A DNA stretch of 64,000 bases from Hyaloperonospora brassicae (GCA_947650285.1 CANTFL010000608.1:372001-436000), one strand, 5' to 3'. Shown: positions 11,953-24,692, counted from the stretch's first letter. Notes: generated from the letters alone by a model not told the origin. Numbers and translations are program-made.

Positions 11953-11971
11953 GGGATACGAAGTGCTATCA
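11953..11971 (-). promoter_or_regulatory. E1 primer-binding site
   Basis: Read on the minus strand, two bases after the LTR end: TGATAGCACTTCGTATCCC. It matches the TGGTAGCACTTTGTAGTCC of element A with a few changes, including the second G of the TGG. Confidence 0.65.
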
Positions 11972-11973
11972 GG

Positions 11974-12426
11974 TGTAACGGGGCACGCTCTTGCTCATAT
12001 AACTGAGCAAGACCTTGTACTGATAACAATATAAGGTTGCATACTCCCGACATCACGTACACGTGGCGTTGAGGAAGCACGAGGAAGTAAAAAAAACTCG
12101 CAAGCTCTGTTCAGGGTGAAAGTAGATCTGTATTTGATATAGTTAATAAAACTACCTTTGTCTTAATCTAACTATGTTATGCTACAAGTCCCTATGTTGG
12201 TTTCTTGCTCACCACCCATTGCGCGAGTCTAGCAGCAATTGGTGGTTAGTCTGGTTGATCTATTGTGTACATCAATCAGCCAGTGGAGCACCTAAAGATA
12301 TATGACCCTCGGGGGTGATATTCCTTACTCCTTGCGAGTAATGTCTCCTGAACATTAATTAAATAGATTATGTTCAAAATCGATACGAAAATATCAATTT
12401 AGATGAAACGGGCTTACCCCGTTACA
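11974..12426 (-). repeat. LTR of E1, right (5' LTR relative to pol)
   Basis: It runs from TGTAACGGGG to CCCCGTTACA, giving 10-bp inverted termini. The first 300 bases match the solo LTR at 49922-50381, and the remainder has diverged. It does not match the left LTR of the same element except in short shared blocks. A hairpin CTTGCTCA / TGAGCAAG lies about 20 bases from the terminus. Confidence 0.85.
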
Positions 12427-13499
12427 CTGCCCATGCCTAATATATGTAAATTTCTATTATAGCATATCGATACTTACTATAATGAGTGAACCCATTAAAC
12501 AAAGTCACCCAGTACTTTGGAACCGCGCAGTTCGTAGTAGATAGCCATAGATTGTTGGTCTGTATATGTAACCTATGACATTTCTCACGTGCCTGGCCGT
12601 AAAGAAGACAACTCGTCTTATCAACAAAATGTTGACTCTCTTAAAACCTCGATGGGAAAAATATGTACATGGTAGCTCGATCGAATATGACATAATCCAT
12701 TAGCGTGAGTATGCGTCACTGTACACAATAGCAACTAGGGGGTTGCGCAAATTGCAGCAGAGTGCTGCATCCCGGTAGATGTTGATATACGTGAAATGGT
12801 AGCACGGAGCCTACTTTATCTGGATCAATAAGACTAGCAACCTAGCAGAAAACGCCGAATTAGCCAAAGTTTCACAATCTTTGAAATCAGTACAAATAAC
12901 TTTCATAATACACAAAAACGTATATCAAAGTCTACTTTAAACTTCAATAATACGACGGTGAATCATTCAGGGATGACGATTCGATTGTACAAGTTCAAGA
13001 GAAAGATTTTCGTAACGCTTTATGCACTGGTCGCGAAGCAATCTTACTAAAATGTAGCTTGCCAACAGTGGTGAAAAGCGTGTTCTGTTTTTGCTAAATA
13101 CATACGTCGATTTTTACCAGGTACAGCATTATTACTTTTTCGTTCCCATTACGATCCGTATTAATGTAGTGTGTTTAACGGATATCTCTCACCCAGCAAA
13201 AATGTCCTACATTTTGACTATCGGTGAAAACGTTGCCTCTATATTAGGACGCGTATATACATTGCTACATGTAACGCCTTCAAAAGAGTACCGATCATTC
13301 TTTTTTAGTAACATGTTGACGCCATTGGGTTCGCCTTACCATAGATATAGAGACATACAATCTTTATAATATTGTTAAGGTGTACAGGACGTATGGAATG
13401 TCTTATTCATGGTTAGCAATGACGTTGTTGAATGATCCGGTGATTTTACGTGACTTACCGCTGTGTGCGATACTCTAGCTGGTGACATGGTGAACGGAT
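12427..13499. other. Intergenic region without recognisable gene
   Basis: AT-rich sequence with only short, unconvincing ORFs. No repeat shared with the rest of the window was noticed. Confidence 0.5.
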
Positions 13500-16400
13500 T
13501 AGTGCATTGCATCTGACGAATCTCTATCAGTATTGTGTGTATCTTTCTGCGCTCCCGCATTGCTCACGCTTGCAAATTTTGAATACTATTGAATACGCCT
13601 CTCTATCGTAACATTCTTTCCCTCCTGAACAATTTGAGTGTGGCGAATCCAGAGGTTCGTGATGCATATCGAGCATAAAACCCACCAAATATGCTTCCAT
13701 TGACAGACGTACGCATCCATAGTATCTCCAAAAGCGTCCTCAACCTCCGTGCAAATAGCAGCGTTAACGACGGAGACCTCTATGCCATAAAAACTCGCAT
13801 ATTACTGCATGCTGTCTTTCGCATCATGCGACCTGTTAAGAAGGTAACGGGGGTCTTCCAGCACCCTTAGGAAACCAGACACTCCGAAAAAATGTGACAA
13901 ATAGTCTCTTTCTGCCCGCCCAGACCGATCAATATGACATTACTTATTGAATCCCCGTCCAGATCTTTATAAATTGAGCTGATGAAGCATCATTTGATAA
14001 TTACATCACACCCGGTATTCGGTGACTGCATAGCGGTGACACCAAAGCTCGTTTAATGGATTTTACAGAGCCGCAAAGTTCCTTTCATTCCGAGTTGTTG
14101 ATTGGTCATTCCGCTAAATGATTCCGTTGTGATCCTAAACAAGATCCTCTTTGGCTTGCTTTTATGGTTATCGTTCATGATGCCAAATCACGTTTCGAGT
14201 CGATGTAGTGAGGGAGGCATCTCACAGAAAATCGTTGATGGCTGGGACATTGTACGACAAGTTCATGTTCCTGTTGAGCTTAATGGAGGTCCGGCACATC
14301 TAGTTGGCACGAATCGAGATGATATGCCTTTTCAACGAACTTCCATTCCAGATCCATTCGGATCTTGTAGTAGAACGATCACTCCCCATGTGATAATCGG
14401 TGGCAGAGCATCTGTGCCACGAACTATACCAGCTTCCACCAGCGTCCAGCGATACATGACTTGGAGATCCGGCGGATTCCTTGTCGTCACGGAGCTCTGC
14501 AACTCACATTTCTCTGCAACTTCTAGCGGGGGACGACCAAAACAATTGCCAGCGCCATATGCGTTGGTTTGCATTCCGTATGATGCGCTGCCGCCCCAAA
14601 AGACATGAGTACGCGTAAGGTGTACGTGTTGGGACCCATACTCTCACTGATCAAGTCGGCCAAAGCACAAGGCCATATCTGCTATCATTTCGCGTTGTCA
14701 GCATTTTCAGTTACGTTTCCGAGCCAGGAAGTTTTTGCGCACTGATCTGTAGGCTAAAATATCTCGTTTTGGTCTTCGTTGTCCACGTTATCTCTGGCAA
14801 TGGCCTTCGCTTAGAAATGGTTAGCCGATTTCTGTCTCTCCAGCCCAGCGTCTATCATATAAAAAGCGACATATTACTATTAAGTCTGACCGTGAGCGTC
14901 GGAAATTCCGCTGTTTGTGGTCGAGACCATCCTTATATTTCTATTAGAATTGATGAACAGGGTTGGTGTCTCGGTTTCCTGGTATGAAATGGGTACCGCG
15001 TTGTTATAGCTGAATCATTTGGATCGAAAGTCCAGTATTTCCAGGCCGTCCCGTACCGGTCTGACCGTTGTGTAGCCACAAAAGTGCGTGTTTGACGCGC
15101 TGTGCTTTTGTTGCCACCAAGATTGGGATTTATCCTACGCCTCCTTCGTCTTTAGGCGTGAGCAGAAGTCCCGGATTGAACTTTGTCAGGATTTTTTTCG
15201 TCGATAGTGAGTGTCTCCACAGTAAAATTTTTTGAAGATGCAGATCTCTTTGTCTGACCAGTGACATGCTCAGTCGGGTATGGCAAAGACTGCTGCTATG
15301 GAGGTATATACAGGCAGTAATATGTCAATGAGTTTCTGCGCCCAGAGTACAACAGTGATCGTCATACGGGATGATGTTGCAAGCCGCCGCTTTGCCGTGC
15401 GTATCCAAATGGCCCAATTTACATCCTTTATCTTCCCGATTCCCGCTTGTTGATTCGAGGTATCGAGTCGTGTCACGTGATTGTGACACAGGTAAATCTT
15501 CATTGCCGGCCACTGACACCGCCGTGTTTAAAACGTTATTTGACTCGTTGCTGGCTGAACCGTGAGACCGGAATACTTCCCAAACGCAGCTACAAAACAC
15601 TCGTGGAATCTGTCTGGCTTTTCGATAGTGCGGCAAATCGCCGACAAACGTTGAGAGAATATACTGCTCGTCAGAGGCTTTCGGTACTTGTACTTTCCAG
15701 AGGTCAGGGTCCTGCGTAATCGCTATCGCCAAAACCTTCAGCGCCAGTACACACAACACCGACGCTAGCAGGCAACACTGTTGGATTCCGGCCTTGATCA
15801 TCATCGGTTATTAGACCGTTGACGAAGAATCTAGCCGTCGCTGCGTTACGAAGTTTGCGCGTCATCGATGTAAAGGCTTGCGAGGATTTAAAGCGGTCAA
15901 TAACGAGAACTAGGATATCCCGAGCGACAGCATCGTAAGCCTTCGTAAATTCTAGCAGCAAAATTGCTCGTTTATTCATCGCATCTACATCAGGTTTATT
16001 GTGTGCAGTGGCCAAAATAATCAACATCATCACCACCACATTTTTTATCATTTGGGGTCCATGGGCAAATCCCTGTTGTATATTACCGATCGATAATTCA
16101 TGGTGCACTAGAGTCGTGTTACCAGGACATTAGCAAACATTTTGTAGCCTGTTTGCATTAGAGTTATCAAACTTTAGTCTATAGCATCAACAGAATTTCT
16201 TCTTTCAGAGATGGATAATGGGCCCATCTAAAAAGGACAGATGCTGATATTTGCCGTCTAGTATTTCATAACCGATTGCACACATGGCCGAGGCCAATGT
16301 GTTTTTTTGTCCATGTAAATGTCGTTATTAAGCCCATCAGGCCCCGCAACTCTGTGGAGATTGAGCTCAGCAAATGCAGCTATCACATAAGGTAACTGTA

Positions 16401-16560
16401 TCGGTTAAAGTAAGCAATCATAGTCTACCTGAGTCATTTTACGTGCCTCTAAAATTGAAACGAACGCCTTAAGTCCTTGTAAAAGAATTCTCTGCAAGAT
16501 CATATTATGACTGCACCTTCGCATCGGCTGCCAATTTTTCGCAAATTTATCTGACGTAGT
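13500..16560 (-). pseudogene. Non-LTR retrotransposon (LINE) ORF2 remnant
   Basis: Read on the minus strand in shifting frames, the segment follows the order of a LINE reverse transcriptase. RVAGPDGLNNDIY is at about 16350. ITLMQTGYKMFANVLVTRL and RDLPMDPK follow. RAILLLEFTKAYDAV (catalytic block A) is at about 15955. ARFFVNGLIT comes next, then GIQQCCLLAS (degraded RQGCPLAP). The FVGD position near 15640 should be FxDD, so the catalytic Asp pair is lost. Downstream are TTRYL, VNWAIWIR, FNPGLLLTPKDEGGVG near 15170 and a His/Cys stretch ETICHIFSEC near 13890, as at the C-terminus of oomycete LINEs. Stops and frameshifts are numerous. No poly-A tail or target duplication was identified, and both ends are approximate. 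Confidence 0.8.
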
Positions 16561-17657
16561 AGCGTTTCGAGCACATTCATTTCCATGAAGACGCGTTGTG
16601 CATGTAACTGTTTGATCCGACCCTCAATCTAAAACTCGGTTTGACATCTTACATCAGCCTATCTAGAATTAGCTCTAATCAATTCCCTGTCCGGATTAAA
16701 ATTACTCTCGGAGTGTATTCTATTAGGCTTGTATTAGCTGCTTACTAGTCCGGAGTCCCGCGCTCGCTTACTCATGCACTCGTTTGCCATACCTTTGCTG
16801 CGCTGCTTGTCCTGGTTACGTATGACCTTGATCTCAGCACCACACTTAGTGATCGTACGAATCGAATATTTTACGGTCCGCTTCTTGCATTTTTCGGGCA
16901 ATTCCACAGACTTTGTGTTGGTAAAAGCGATACCAGTTGATAGTCAGACTCTACTGGTGGTTATGTGCCCTCTACATATTGCACCCTCAATGTCCACTTA
17001 TCAGGGACGATGGATCGATCGAATCCTCTTGGCGCTTACTGTTTCTTGTATGTAATATATTTGTTGGATCTGGCGGCCCTATATTTTCCACCGGTGCTGC
17101 TAAAATTATGCACATCTGCGACTCCCAATATGGTAGTGATATCAGTCAGTGACGCGCTTCCGTACGCCCAGTCCGTTCACCCCCGAAATGTTAAAACAAG
17201 CCTTTGGACGAAGTTGATGTATCCTACAATGAATATGACAAAGAGAAGCCATGATCAATGTTTCAGTTTAATAAAAGCTGCTAAAGGTTGTGGTGATCAT
17301 TTAAAGCATTTATGTTGACCAAAAAGAACCCGGCTACAATGAGACAATTAATGCGTTTGGTTCTAAGATCGGGATGCCACGAATTTGCATCAGCAGATCA
17401 ACTGGAATCATTTAAATATGCTGATTTTCAAGTTTGCCAGCTTCGACGCTTCGTTCTGACAGATTGAGACCGACTGAGTTGATTTGTGTGGCCTCACCGT
17501 CGCATCTAAACTGTTGTAGCTGTGTTGCTAACGCATCGCTATCAACAAGGGGTTGTTGTAAACAGGATAGGTATGTCCTTCGGGATGGTGGTGCCCTCCT
17601 CCATGCCTCCATCCAACTCAGTGGTTTTGATGCTCTTAAAATTTCGAATAATTGAGT
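16561..17657. other. Intergenic region without recognisable gene
   Basis: Short ORFs on both strands with no motif I recognise. It ends in GTCCA, the target-site duplication of element B1. Its left part may still be LINE 5' sequence. Confidence 0.5.
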
Positions 17658-17662
17658 GTCCA

Positions 17663-18197
17663 TGTAACGAAGTTACACGTCGACTGGTAGTCGACAATAG
17701 GTGTGGTACACACAAGGGATGGGATTCCCTTTAATATGATATTCGAACATAGTGTCAGTTGTTGAAGACTGGTGTCTTTCAACCATTGATTACGAGGTCT
17801 TTTGAGAGGTTTATTTAGGACATTAGCGAGTAGGTTATTTACTTTGTTCTACGGTGTTCTTTTAGGTTCAAAGAAGAAATAAAGTTCAGTTCCCATTTTG
17901 ATCAACAAAAGACACGTGCCTCTCTGAGGTGTCTTGCGATCGTTAAGGAGGTAGCAACGCCTTGTTAAGGCAGCTACTCCTTGTGAAACTAAGTGCGTTT
18001 GATTCTTTGATCCTTTTGGTCCCCCTGTAACAGGGACCGTAAGCTCTCTGAGCTTGTTGACTCTTTGAGTCGGGTTCTTTGAACCAAACCTTAGCTCTCT
18101 GAGCTGTTGACTCTTTGAGTCGGGTTCTCTGAACCTTAAGTTGCTGATTGAGCATTAAGTCTTCCTCTGACTTAGGGAGCTGTGTAGCTCCGCTACA
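17663..18197 (+). repeat. B1 5' LTR
   Basis: Begins TGTAACGAAGTTACACGTCG and ends GCTACA. Near the 3' end, a unit of about 50 bases (from AGCTCTCTGAGC to GAACC) is present twice in tandem, while the B2 LTRs have it once, which explains most of the 57-bp length difference. Confidence 0.92.
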
Positions 18198-18199
18198 CT

Positions 18200-18216
18200 T
18201 GGTAGCAATTATAGTC
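18200..18216 (+). promoter_or_regulatory. B1 primer-binding site
   Basis: TGGTAGCAATTATAGTC, two bases after the LTR end. The first eight bases are complementary to the UGCUACCA end of eukaryotic initiator tRNA-Met. Confidence 0.7.
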
Positions 18217-18256
18217 AATCTATGCCTGAGTTGGTAACGACTGATCCTCTGTGAGG

Positions 18257-19200
18257 ATGGAGCAATTAACACCCCTATCTGAAACCCAAAAGTCGCGCTT
18301 AAAAAGCTGACCGCGGCCGTAGGCCCTGAGTATGTGGAGTTTCTAGCTGCACAAGGCTTCGATGTGCTCAATGCACGAATCGAAACCTTCATGCAGTATG
18401 AAACGGCCCTTCTTGGGCAGGTTCAAAACCAAGTAGCGTCGGATATGCCAACACGCTACGTGGCGATGCCAGATGAAGAGGCTAAGCCTCGTCCCCTTCG
18501 GGTGGACGTTAAACATTACTCGGGGAAGGAGGAGGAAAACCTGACCCTCTGGATCCGTGAGATTGAGATGGCCATGGACTCTGGCCTTATCTGAATGGAG
18601 TACCAGCGTGTCTCGCTGGCTATCTCCAAGCTCGATGGAAGAGCTAGAGAGTGGGATCGGACGTGTGGCACGTCGGTCGACTTGGCGTTTCCCACATGGG
18701 ATTCGCTCAAGTTAGACCTTTTGCGATTTTTCTCGCCGCCGAACCAGGATTATCGCGTGCGCTCACGCTTCTTGTCTATCCGTCAGGGTAAGAATGAGTT
18801 AACGGACTATGTCCAAGAGTTGAGAACTCTTATGGCTGCTATGCAGTCGGACCCTCACCCTGAGACCGTCTATGTGACTGTCTTCATGGAAGGTCTTTGT
18901 AATGGCGTTGCCAGGACCGAGGTGATTCGGGTCCATCCCTATACTATTGAGGAGGCTGTTAGCATCGCTCAAAATGCTGAGCACAACTTCAAGTCGGCCT
19001 GACTTGGTTATTGTGGGTACAACCCAAGCTTTGCGAGGGCAACCTCATCAAATACCTCGGCTTACTGTAAGCCAGAACCGATGGATCTCAGATATGCTGA
19101 AGATGAAGGTGAAGCGGGGTACGTTGTTGCATGTGCGGAAGCACTAAAAACTTGCGTCCCACTTGTCCTTTGCGTAAGCAATAACCGACTCCTATGAGTT
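18257..19200 (+). pseudogene. B1 gag, broken
   Basis: ATG at 18257 (MEQLTPLSETQK) is followed within about 12 codons by a one-base deletion relative to B2. The frame resumes from about 18334 through VEFLAAQGFDVLNARIETF and VKHYSGKEEENLTLWIREIE. A TGA at 18592-18594 interrupts it, and the same TGA exists in B2. The retrotransposon gag domain continues at 18595-19002 (WDSLKLDLLRFF, YRVRSRFLSIRQGKNELTDYV). The zinc knuckle near 19125-19166 reads CCMCGSTKNLRPTC: the histidine of the CCHC box is Asn. Particle assembly and RNA packaging by this copy are unlikely. Confidence 0.82.
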
Positions 19201-19278
19201 GCAACCCCAGCTCCAACCAAAAACCTGGTATGGCACGGGAAAACGTCGACACCCGGTAGGCGCGGGTGTACTACTGGG

Positions 19279-22200
19279 GTGGAACTAAGTTCTTTTACTT
19301 ATCTACGAGATAGAGCAAAACAGGGCTTAGCCTCAAAGAGCTATGTGCCCGTCAGCACAAATTGTGGATACAAGCCTGGATTTGTAGTCGCCGAGGCGAA
19401 GATTAAAGGCTTTAGGAAGCATTGGTCGATTCTAACCGACTCCGGAGCATCATGGAATTATGCTGGACGTCGTTCCCTTGAGGACAGTCAGCGATACGCT
19501 GAAGCGCTCAAAGCACATGATGGTGATTCCATCACTGTTCGTTCAGCGACTGGTAGTCGCTTCACGTGTGCCTAAAGTTTCGTTGAACTTAGTTGTGAAG
19601 TTTTTGGACTTTGATAGCACAGAAAGCTGTCTCGTCCTTGAATTGGATTCGAGATATGATCTCATCCTAGGCATGGCTTGGCTTGAACGGCATGAACCAT
19701 GGATTGATTTGAGGTCGAAGACCTTGGGCGCCACACGCAATGTACCTAGCGAAGCTTTGTAGATTCATGAGCCCACCTTTGCTAGACAACATAAGCGCTA
19801 TTGGCGATAGCCATTGACGGAAGATGTCAATGTGCTGGACATTGGTAGTCAGAGTTAATTAACTCCAATGTCAATGACATTAATTTGAGCGGAGCTCTTT
19901 CGCCGTATGTGAAGAAAGTTATACTCCGTTGAGTGATACTCGTTGTGATATTGAGTCACTGCATGCTGCAGGCATAGTTGGCATAAGGCCGAGACATCAA
20001 GAATATAATTCCTCTGATGTGAGTGGGGTGGCACGTGAAATTCCACCGAGTGAGGACGGCCGAGGTGGCACCTCACTGAATGTCGGTAATGACATTGATG
20101 GCGAGAAGCCAGAGTGTTCAGGGCTAGGCCCGAATGCTGTACGTGAAGTGTTACGTGTAGATCCACTGGGTGAAGTGTTTGAGTTACGTAACACTTCACC
20201 AGATGTCGTTCAAGACATGAGCTCTCGTATAGAGCGTGCTAAGATAGATAGCAACCACGGGGAACCTACTGTCCCGGCCTCTAGGAGGCGTAAGGTTTCT
20301 TTGAGGAAACAATCCCAGCGTAGGGTGGCAAATGTTAAGCGCCTAACTTCTAAGAAGTCACGAAGTGATAATAGTAATAATACACTATATACACTTGTCA
20401 ATGGGTTGACTGGACAGGTTGATGGCAATATTAGTATTGAGACTCTTCCATTCTTGTATACTCTCTTTGGACTGGACAAAGTGTCGGACGGCGAATTTAG
20501 CCAAGCCTTACAGGCAGGAGAATTATCCGAGTTAGCGGTCATATGGCCGGATATTGAGTTGAACTCATCCTCGTTATTGGACGAGTCTGTCCTTGAGAAC
20601 ACAAAGGCGGCATTGGATGCCCGTAGTGGATCTTCGATCCTTAAGTATCCTCTTGATCCGTTCTATCATTTGGTAAAGGAGTTTCAGGACGTGGTGTGCC
20701 ACAACTCACCGTCCGTCTTACCTCCCGATAGAGGTGTACGTCATGAAATTGACTTGGTTCCTGGAAATAAATACTGCGTAAAACGGCAGTGGCCTTTACC
20801 GAAGGAACAGTGTGACGTCATTGAGACTTCTTTCGTGCAAAGCAAGCGGCAGATATGGTTAGTGAGAGCGAATCTCCCCTTTCCACACCGACCTTCTAGG
20901 TCGAAAAGCATAATGTGAAGTGGCGCATTGTTCATGCTTACAATAAGCTTAATGCGGCCACCATCCCGGATCAGACACCAATTCCGAGGAGGGATGGTCA
21001 TCATAACAATATTGTGGGATGTATAATGTACAGTGAGCTCTACTTCGTCGAATGTTATTACCAGCTGCTCATGCGAGAAAGCGACATTACGCTGACAGCG
21101 GTCAGCACTCCAAGCGGTGTGCTCTGGGAGTGGCTTTGAATGCCGCAAGGGTTATCAAATGCCCCGGATATACTTAATCGTCTTGTGAAACAATTGTTTA
21201 GGCCTCACCGAGGATATACACAGACGTACCTTGATGACATGTTTGTCCATAGTCGTGCTATGACCGGTTAGGTCGGATGTGGACAATCACATTGACCATT
21301 TACGAGCGGTGCTCGAGTGCATGCGCACGAATAAGTTGTACGCCAACGCCTCTAAGTGCATCTTTGGTGCAGAAGAGATTCCCTTTTTAGGGTGCTTTAT
21401 CGGTAAGCGAGGCCTCAGAGCGGATCCCGCTAAGGTAAAAGCCATAGTTGATTGGCCGGTTCCAAAGAGCCAAAAGGACTCACATAAGTGGCTTGACCTT
21501 GCCAATTACTTCCACAAGTACCGTGCAAACTATGCAGAAATGGCTCGGCCATGATCCAATCTTCTTTAAAATGATGTGGAATGGTGTTGGACCAACATCG
21601 AGCAGGAAGCCTTTAAGACTGTAAAAGAGGGCCTTCTTCATGCGCCAATCTTGGCTTTGCCCGATCCTGATCGGCCTTTCAGTGTCGTCTGTGACGCATC
21701 TGACTTTGCCATCGGCAGTGCTCTGTTACAAACAGATAATGATGGACGGGAACGCGTCATTGCGTTTGAGTCCAGGCAGTTGAAAGCAGCTGAAAAGAAC
21801 TATCCAGTTCATGACAAAGAGCTAATTGCAATGAAGTATGCTTTAGTTAAGTTCAGAGTTTATCTTCTTGGCTTAAAGCCGTTTGTAATCTATACAGATC
21901 ATGAGTCACTACGCACTGCGACCCAGTCGCCACACCTCTCTCAGCGAATGGCCCGTTGGCTCTCATTCTTTTCGGATTACAGCTTCGAGGTGAAGTACAA
22001 GACGGTCAATCATAATGCTTTGGCTGATGCGTTGTCACGCAGGTCTGACTATGAGCTTGCTCATGTTACAACTCTGTCGTCGTCGGCCACTGACCTAATC
22101 CGTACGTCATATGCCAAAGATGAACACTATGTAGCTCTGCTATGTGCTTTAGAGAGCGAGGAGTTCCAGGGATCGGACATAGAATTGTCGGCACGTTTGC

Positions 22201-23835
22201 GTGCGAGGCTACATCAATATTTCATCGATCAAGGCCTGTTGTGCTATAGCACGGATGTGGAGGATACCCCTCGCATCGTTGTCCCTCATGATGAGGAGTT
22301 GAAGTATCGGATCCTCTATGAGGCACATGATACTGCGGTGAGTGGTCATCTCGGTCGTGAGAAGACCTACGGCTCAGTTAGGCAATGCTATTGGTGGCCC
22401 AAAATATACAAATGGGTAAGCACATATGTGCGTACGTGTGAAACGTGTCAACGGCTGAAACCCTCACCTCACGCGTCCGCGCCGCTGGCTAGTTTGTCTA
22501 TACCCTCTGGGTGCTGGGAGTCCATCAGTATGGATTTCATGTTCGGATTGCCGAAGGATTTGTATGGCAATACGGGTATTGTGGTCTTTGTTGACCGTTT
22601 GAGCAAGATGGCTCATTAAGCGGCGGTGCCGGATACCATTGATGGTGAGGGTACAGCTACACTGTTTATCGATCGAGTGTTTCGACAACAGGGTTTGCCG
22701 TTGGCAATTGTGTCTGATAGAGATCCTCGCTTCACTGGGAGGTTTTGGAAGTCCATCTTCAAGGTGCTCGGCACACGTCTGGACATGTCCACAGCGGATC
22801 ATCCGCATACTGATTGTCAAACCGAGCGAGTCAACCGCGTTATCGGTGACATCTTGCGCAGTGTTTGCGCTGACACGCCTAAGCGTTGGACATCGATGCT
22901 CCCTGTCGTTGAGTTTGCGTTGAATAACGACGTGCATGCCTCCACCGGCTACATACCGTTTTATGTGAATGGTCTCACACACCCTCGCGTTCCGTTAGCG
23001 CTACCACTGCGTGGTTCAGGGAATGGTGGGGGAGGAGCTGCCGGTCGGCTTGCTGATATCAGCCCTGCTACTGTTTAAAAACAGGTCAGCGAGTTTCTCG
23101 CAACGCAATTGAATGTCTTACGACATGTGCATGACGAACTGACTGATAGCCAAGACAAGCAGAAGTAACAAGCTGATGCTAAAGGCAGGGGTTGTATTGG
23201 ACGTTATGAGGTCGGAGACCAAGTTCTACTCAATGCTAAAAACCTACTTACAAATGTAGTGTCCGCCTTCTTTAAGACAAAGATGTTTCCGAGCTTCATT
23301 GGACCATTTACGGTCGTCGCCAAGAAGGGACTTGCGTATACGCTCAACCTTTCGCGCAAACTGCGCACACACCCTGTGTTTTACGTGGGCTTGCTTAAGC
23401 CGTATCGGGATCCGTCCCACGTGAACCTGGAGTCACTTGCGCCGCGTAGGTTGGCCTTGCAATTGGTTGCTGAATCCGTATCAGGAGGTCAAGCTGAGCC
23501 TCCATCCGGGCTTGGCCCAGCTCCAACACCTGGACACGGGCTTGCATCGCGTCAAACGCACTCTGGGTCTTACCCAATGTCTCACGGAGATCACTCAGAT
23601 CGAGAAGCACCTTCTTATGCTTCTCCTTCGGTGACCGACCACCTCCGACGCTGCTCAATGAGTAAGGGAACCGCCAGTTCCATGTGGAGCGACTCCTAAA
23701 ACGACGTCGTCGTCAGGGTCAATACCAGTGTCTGGTGAAGTTTCGGGGGTACCCGGAGTCGGAGAACTCGTGGGAGTTTGAGATACCTCTTCGGCAGAAT
23801 TGCCCATACGCCATTGATGTTTTAAACATCGTGGC
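19279..23835 (+). pseudogene. B1 pol (protease to chromodomain), broken
   Basis: Protease at 19279-19762 has the active-site DSGAS (Asp codon 19438-19440) and a frameshift near 19565. The 329-codon connecting ORF 19929-20918 ends in the RT fingers (GVRHEIDLVPGNKYCVKRQW). A frameshift then leads to HAYNKLNAATI and SELYFVECYYQLLMRE, where the first catalytic RT Asp (the D of the A and E1 block MDLMDG) is Tyr. The YLDD box follows near 21230. RNase H plus integrase are open at 21576-22619 until a TAA replaces a Leu codon after KMAH. The integrase core resumes at 22626-23078 (SDRDPRFTG, and TERVNR after DCQ). The GPY/F module is in 23259-23450 and the chromodomain at about 23684-23800 (LVKFRGYPESENSWEFE). 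Confidence 0.86.
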
Positions 23836-24692
23836 AGGGGTCATCCCTCGACCTAGAGCGCTTCTCACCAATAGTGGTGGAGGCAGGTGGGTAGTTGGGC
23901 ACCGCTTGGCCAACACCCACATCAACCGGTACAGCCAGAGCATAGCGTGTGCGAGTTTGCAACTGGACTATGGCCTTAAGCTTGTCATAATCATATTGAA
24001 GCTTTCGTTCTAGACGAACATCTGCCACATCGGCACTTGCTCTGAGATCTAACACGCTGCTGAGTTGTCGTTCCGATGCACCCAGCTAGCAAAAGCGTTG
24101 TCTTTCTTCTCCTGAGATTAGCCAGCGAATAAGAGGGTGGGTATACCCTTCATCGGTGGAACCGGTGCACCCCGTGCTTGCGTATCAAGTCTCAACTTGT
24201 ATTGACTTTGAGTCGTCAAGTGAGGTTGCAGGTACCTGCCACGGAGTGACTGTCGAATTGCCACCTCATCAGAAGATGTAGGCTCAGCGCCAATGGCCCA
24301 CGTTACCAAAGAACGACCTGTCGCTTGGCGTATACACTCTTCCACATTAAGTGGTGTGAACAGATAGCCACGACGACCCTCAAGGGTTGCAGGAAGCTGC
24401 ATACGGCGCTGAGCGCTCTCCTCTCGTTGGATAGCCAACTGCTGTTGCTCATCGAGCGGATTAGTGATGATGGCATCGCCCACGATGGGTGTTTGATGCG
24501 GCGCCGATGGCGCGTTGGCTTCGCCACGCTCGGCAAATGGGTTTGGTGCAGTATGAGGTGGTGCGTTTGCACCGGTTAGTCGGACTTAGTCCTCTCTTCA
24601 CCATGAATATCGGTACCGCTACCATCCTAGACCTCCACATCAATGCCGAGGTAGGAAAAGAGAGTCGATGACTCATTGTGTGGCGATGCCAT
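23395..24692 (-). pseudogene. B1 antisense ORF, broken copy
   Basis: Minus-strand homologue of the B2 antisense ORF. It begins with a proper ATG at 24692 (MASPHNESSTLFSYLGID) but meets a TAG about 22 codons in. Open pieces follow at 24483-24118 (NPLDEQQQLAIQREE, RSLVTWAIGAE), at 24055-23822 (LRASADVADVRLERKL, EKRSRSRDD) and at 23658-23395, a coiled coil (LSDLRETLGKTQSAF, MQARVQVLEL, QLDLLIRIQQ) ending in DPDTA. The coil is antisense to the pol linker between GPY/F and the chromodomain. Differences from B2 in the coil are mostly conservative (LLIRIQQ against LLVRMQQ). The function is unknown. Confidence 0.65.

Larger units (their letters stand above)
4454..12426 (-). mobile_element. Ty3/gypsy LTR retrotransposon E1 (chromodomain type), pol on minus strand, chimeric LTRs
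   Basis: An LTR at each end encloses, on the minus strand from right to left: primer site, gag, protease, RT, RNase H, integrase and chromodomain. A plus-strand ORF lies between the chromodomain and the left LTR. The protein order protease-RT-RNase H-integrase defines Ty3/gypsy (Metaviridae), and a C-terminal chromodomain is the mark of the chromovirus branch. Nearly every module is interrupted by frameshifts or stops. The two LTRs differ in length (367 and 453 bp) and through most of their sequence, and the flanks (TTATT left, CTGCC right) are not a target-site duplication. The copy is probably the product of recombination between two elements. It is a sibling of element A (39751-47665). Confidence 0.88.
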
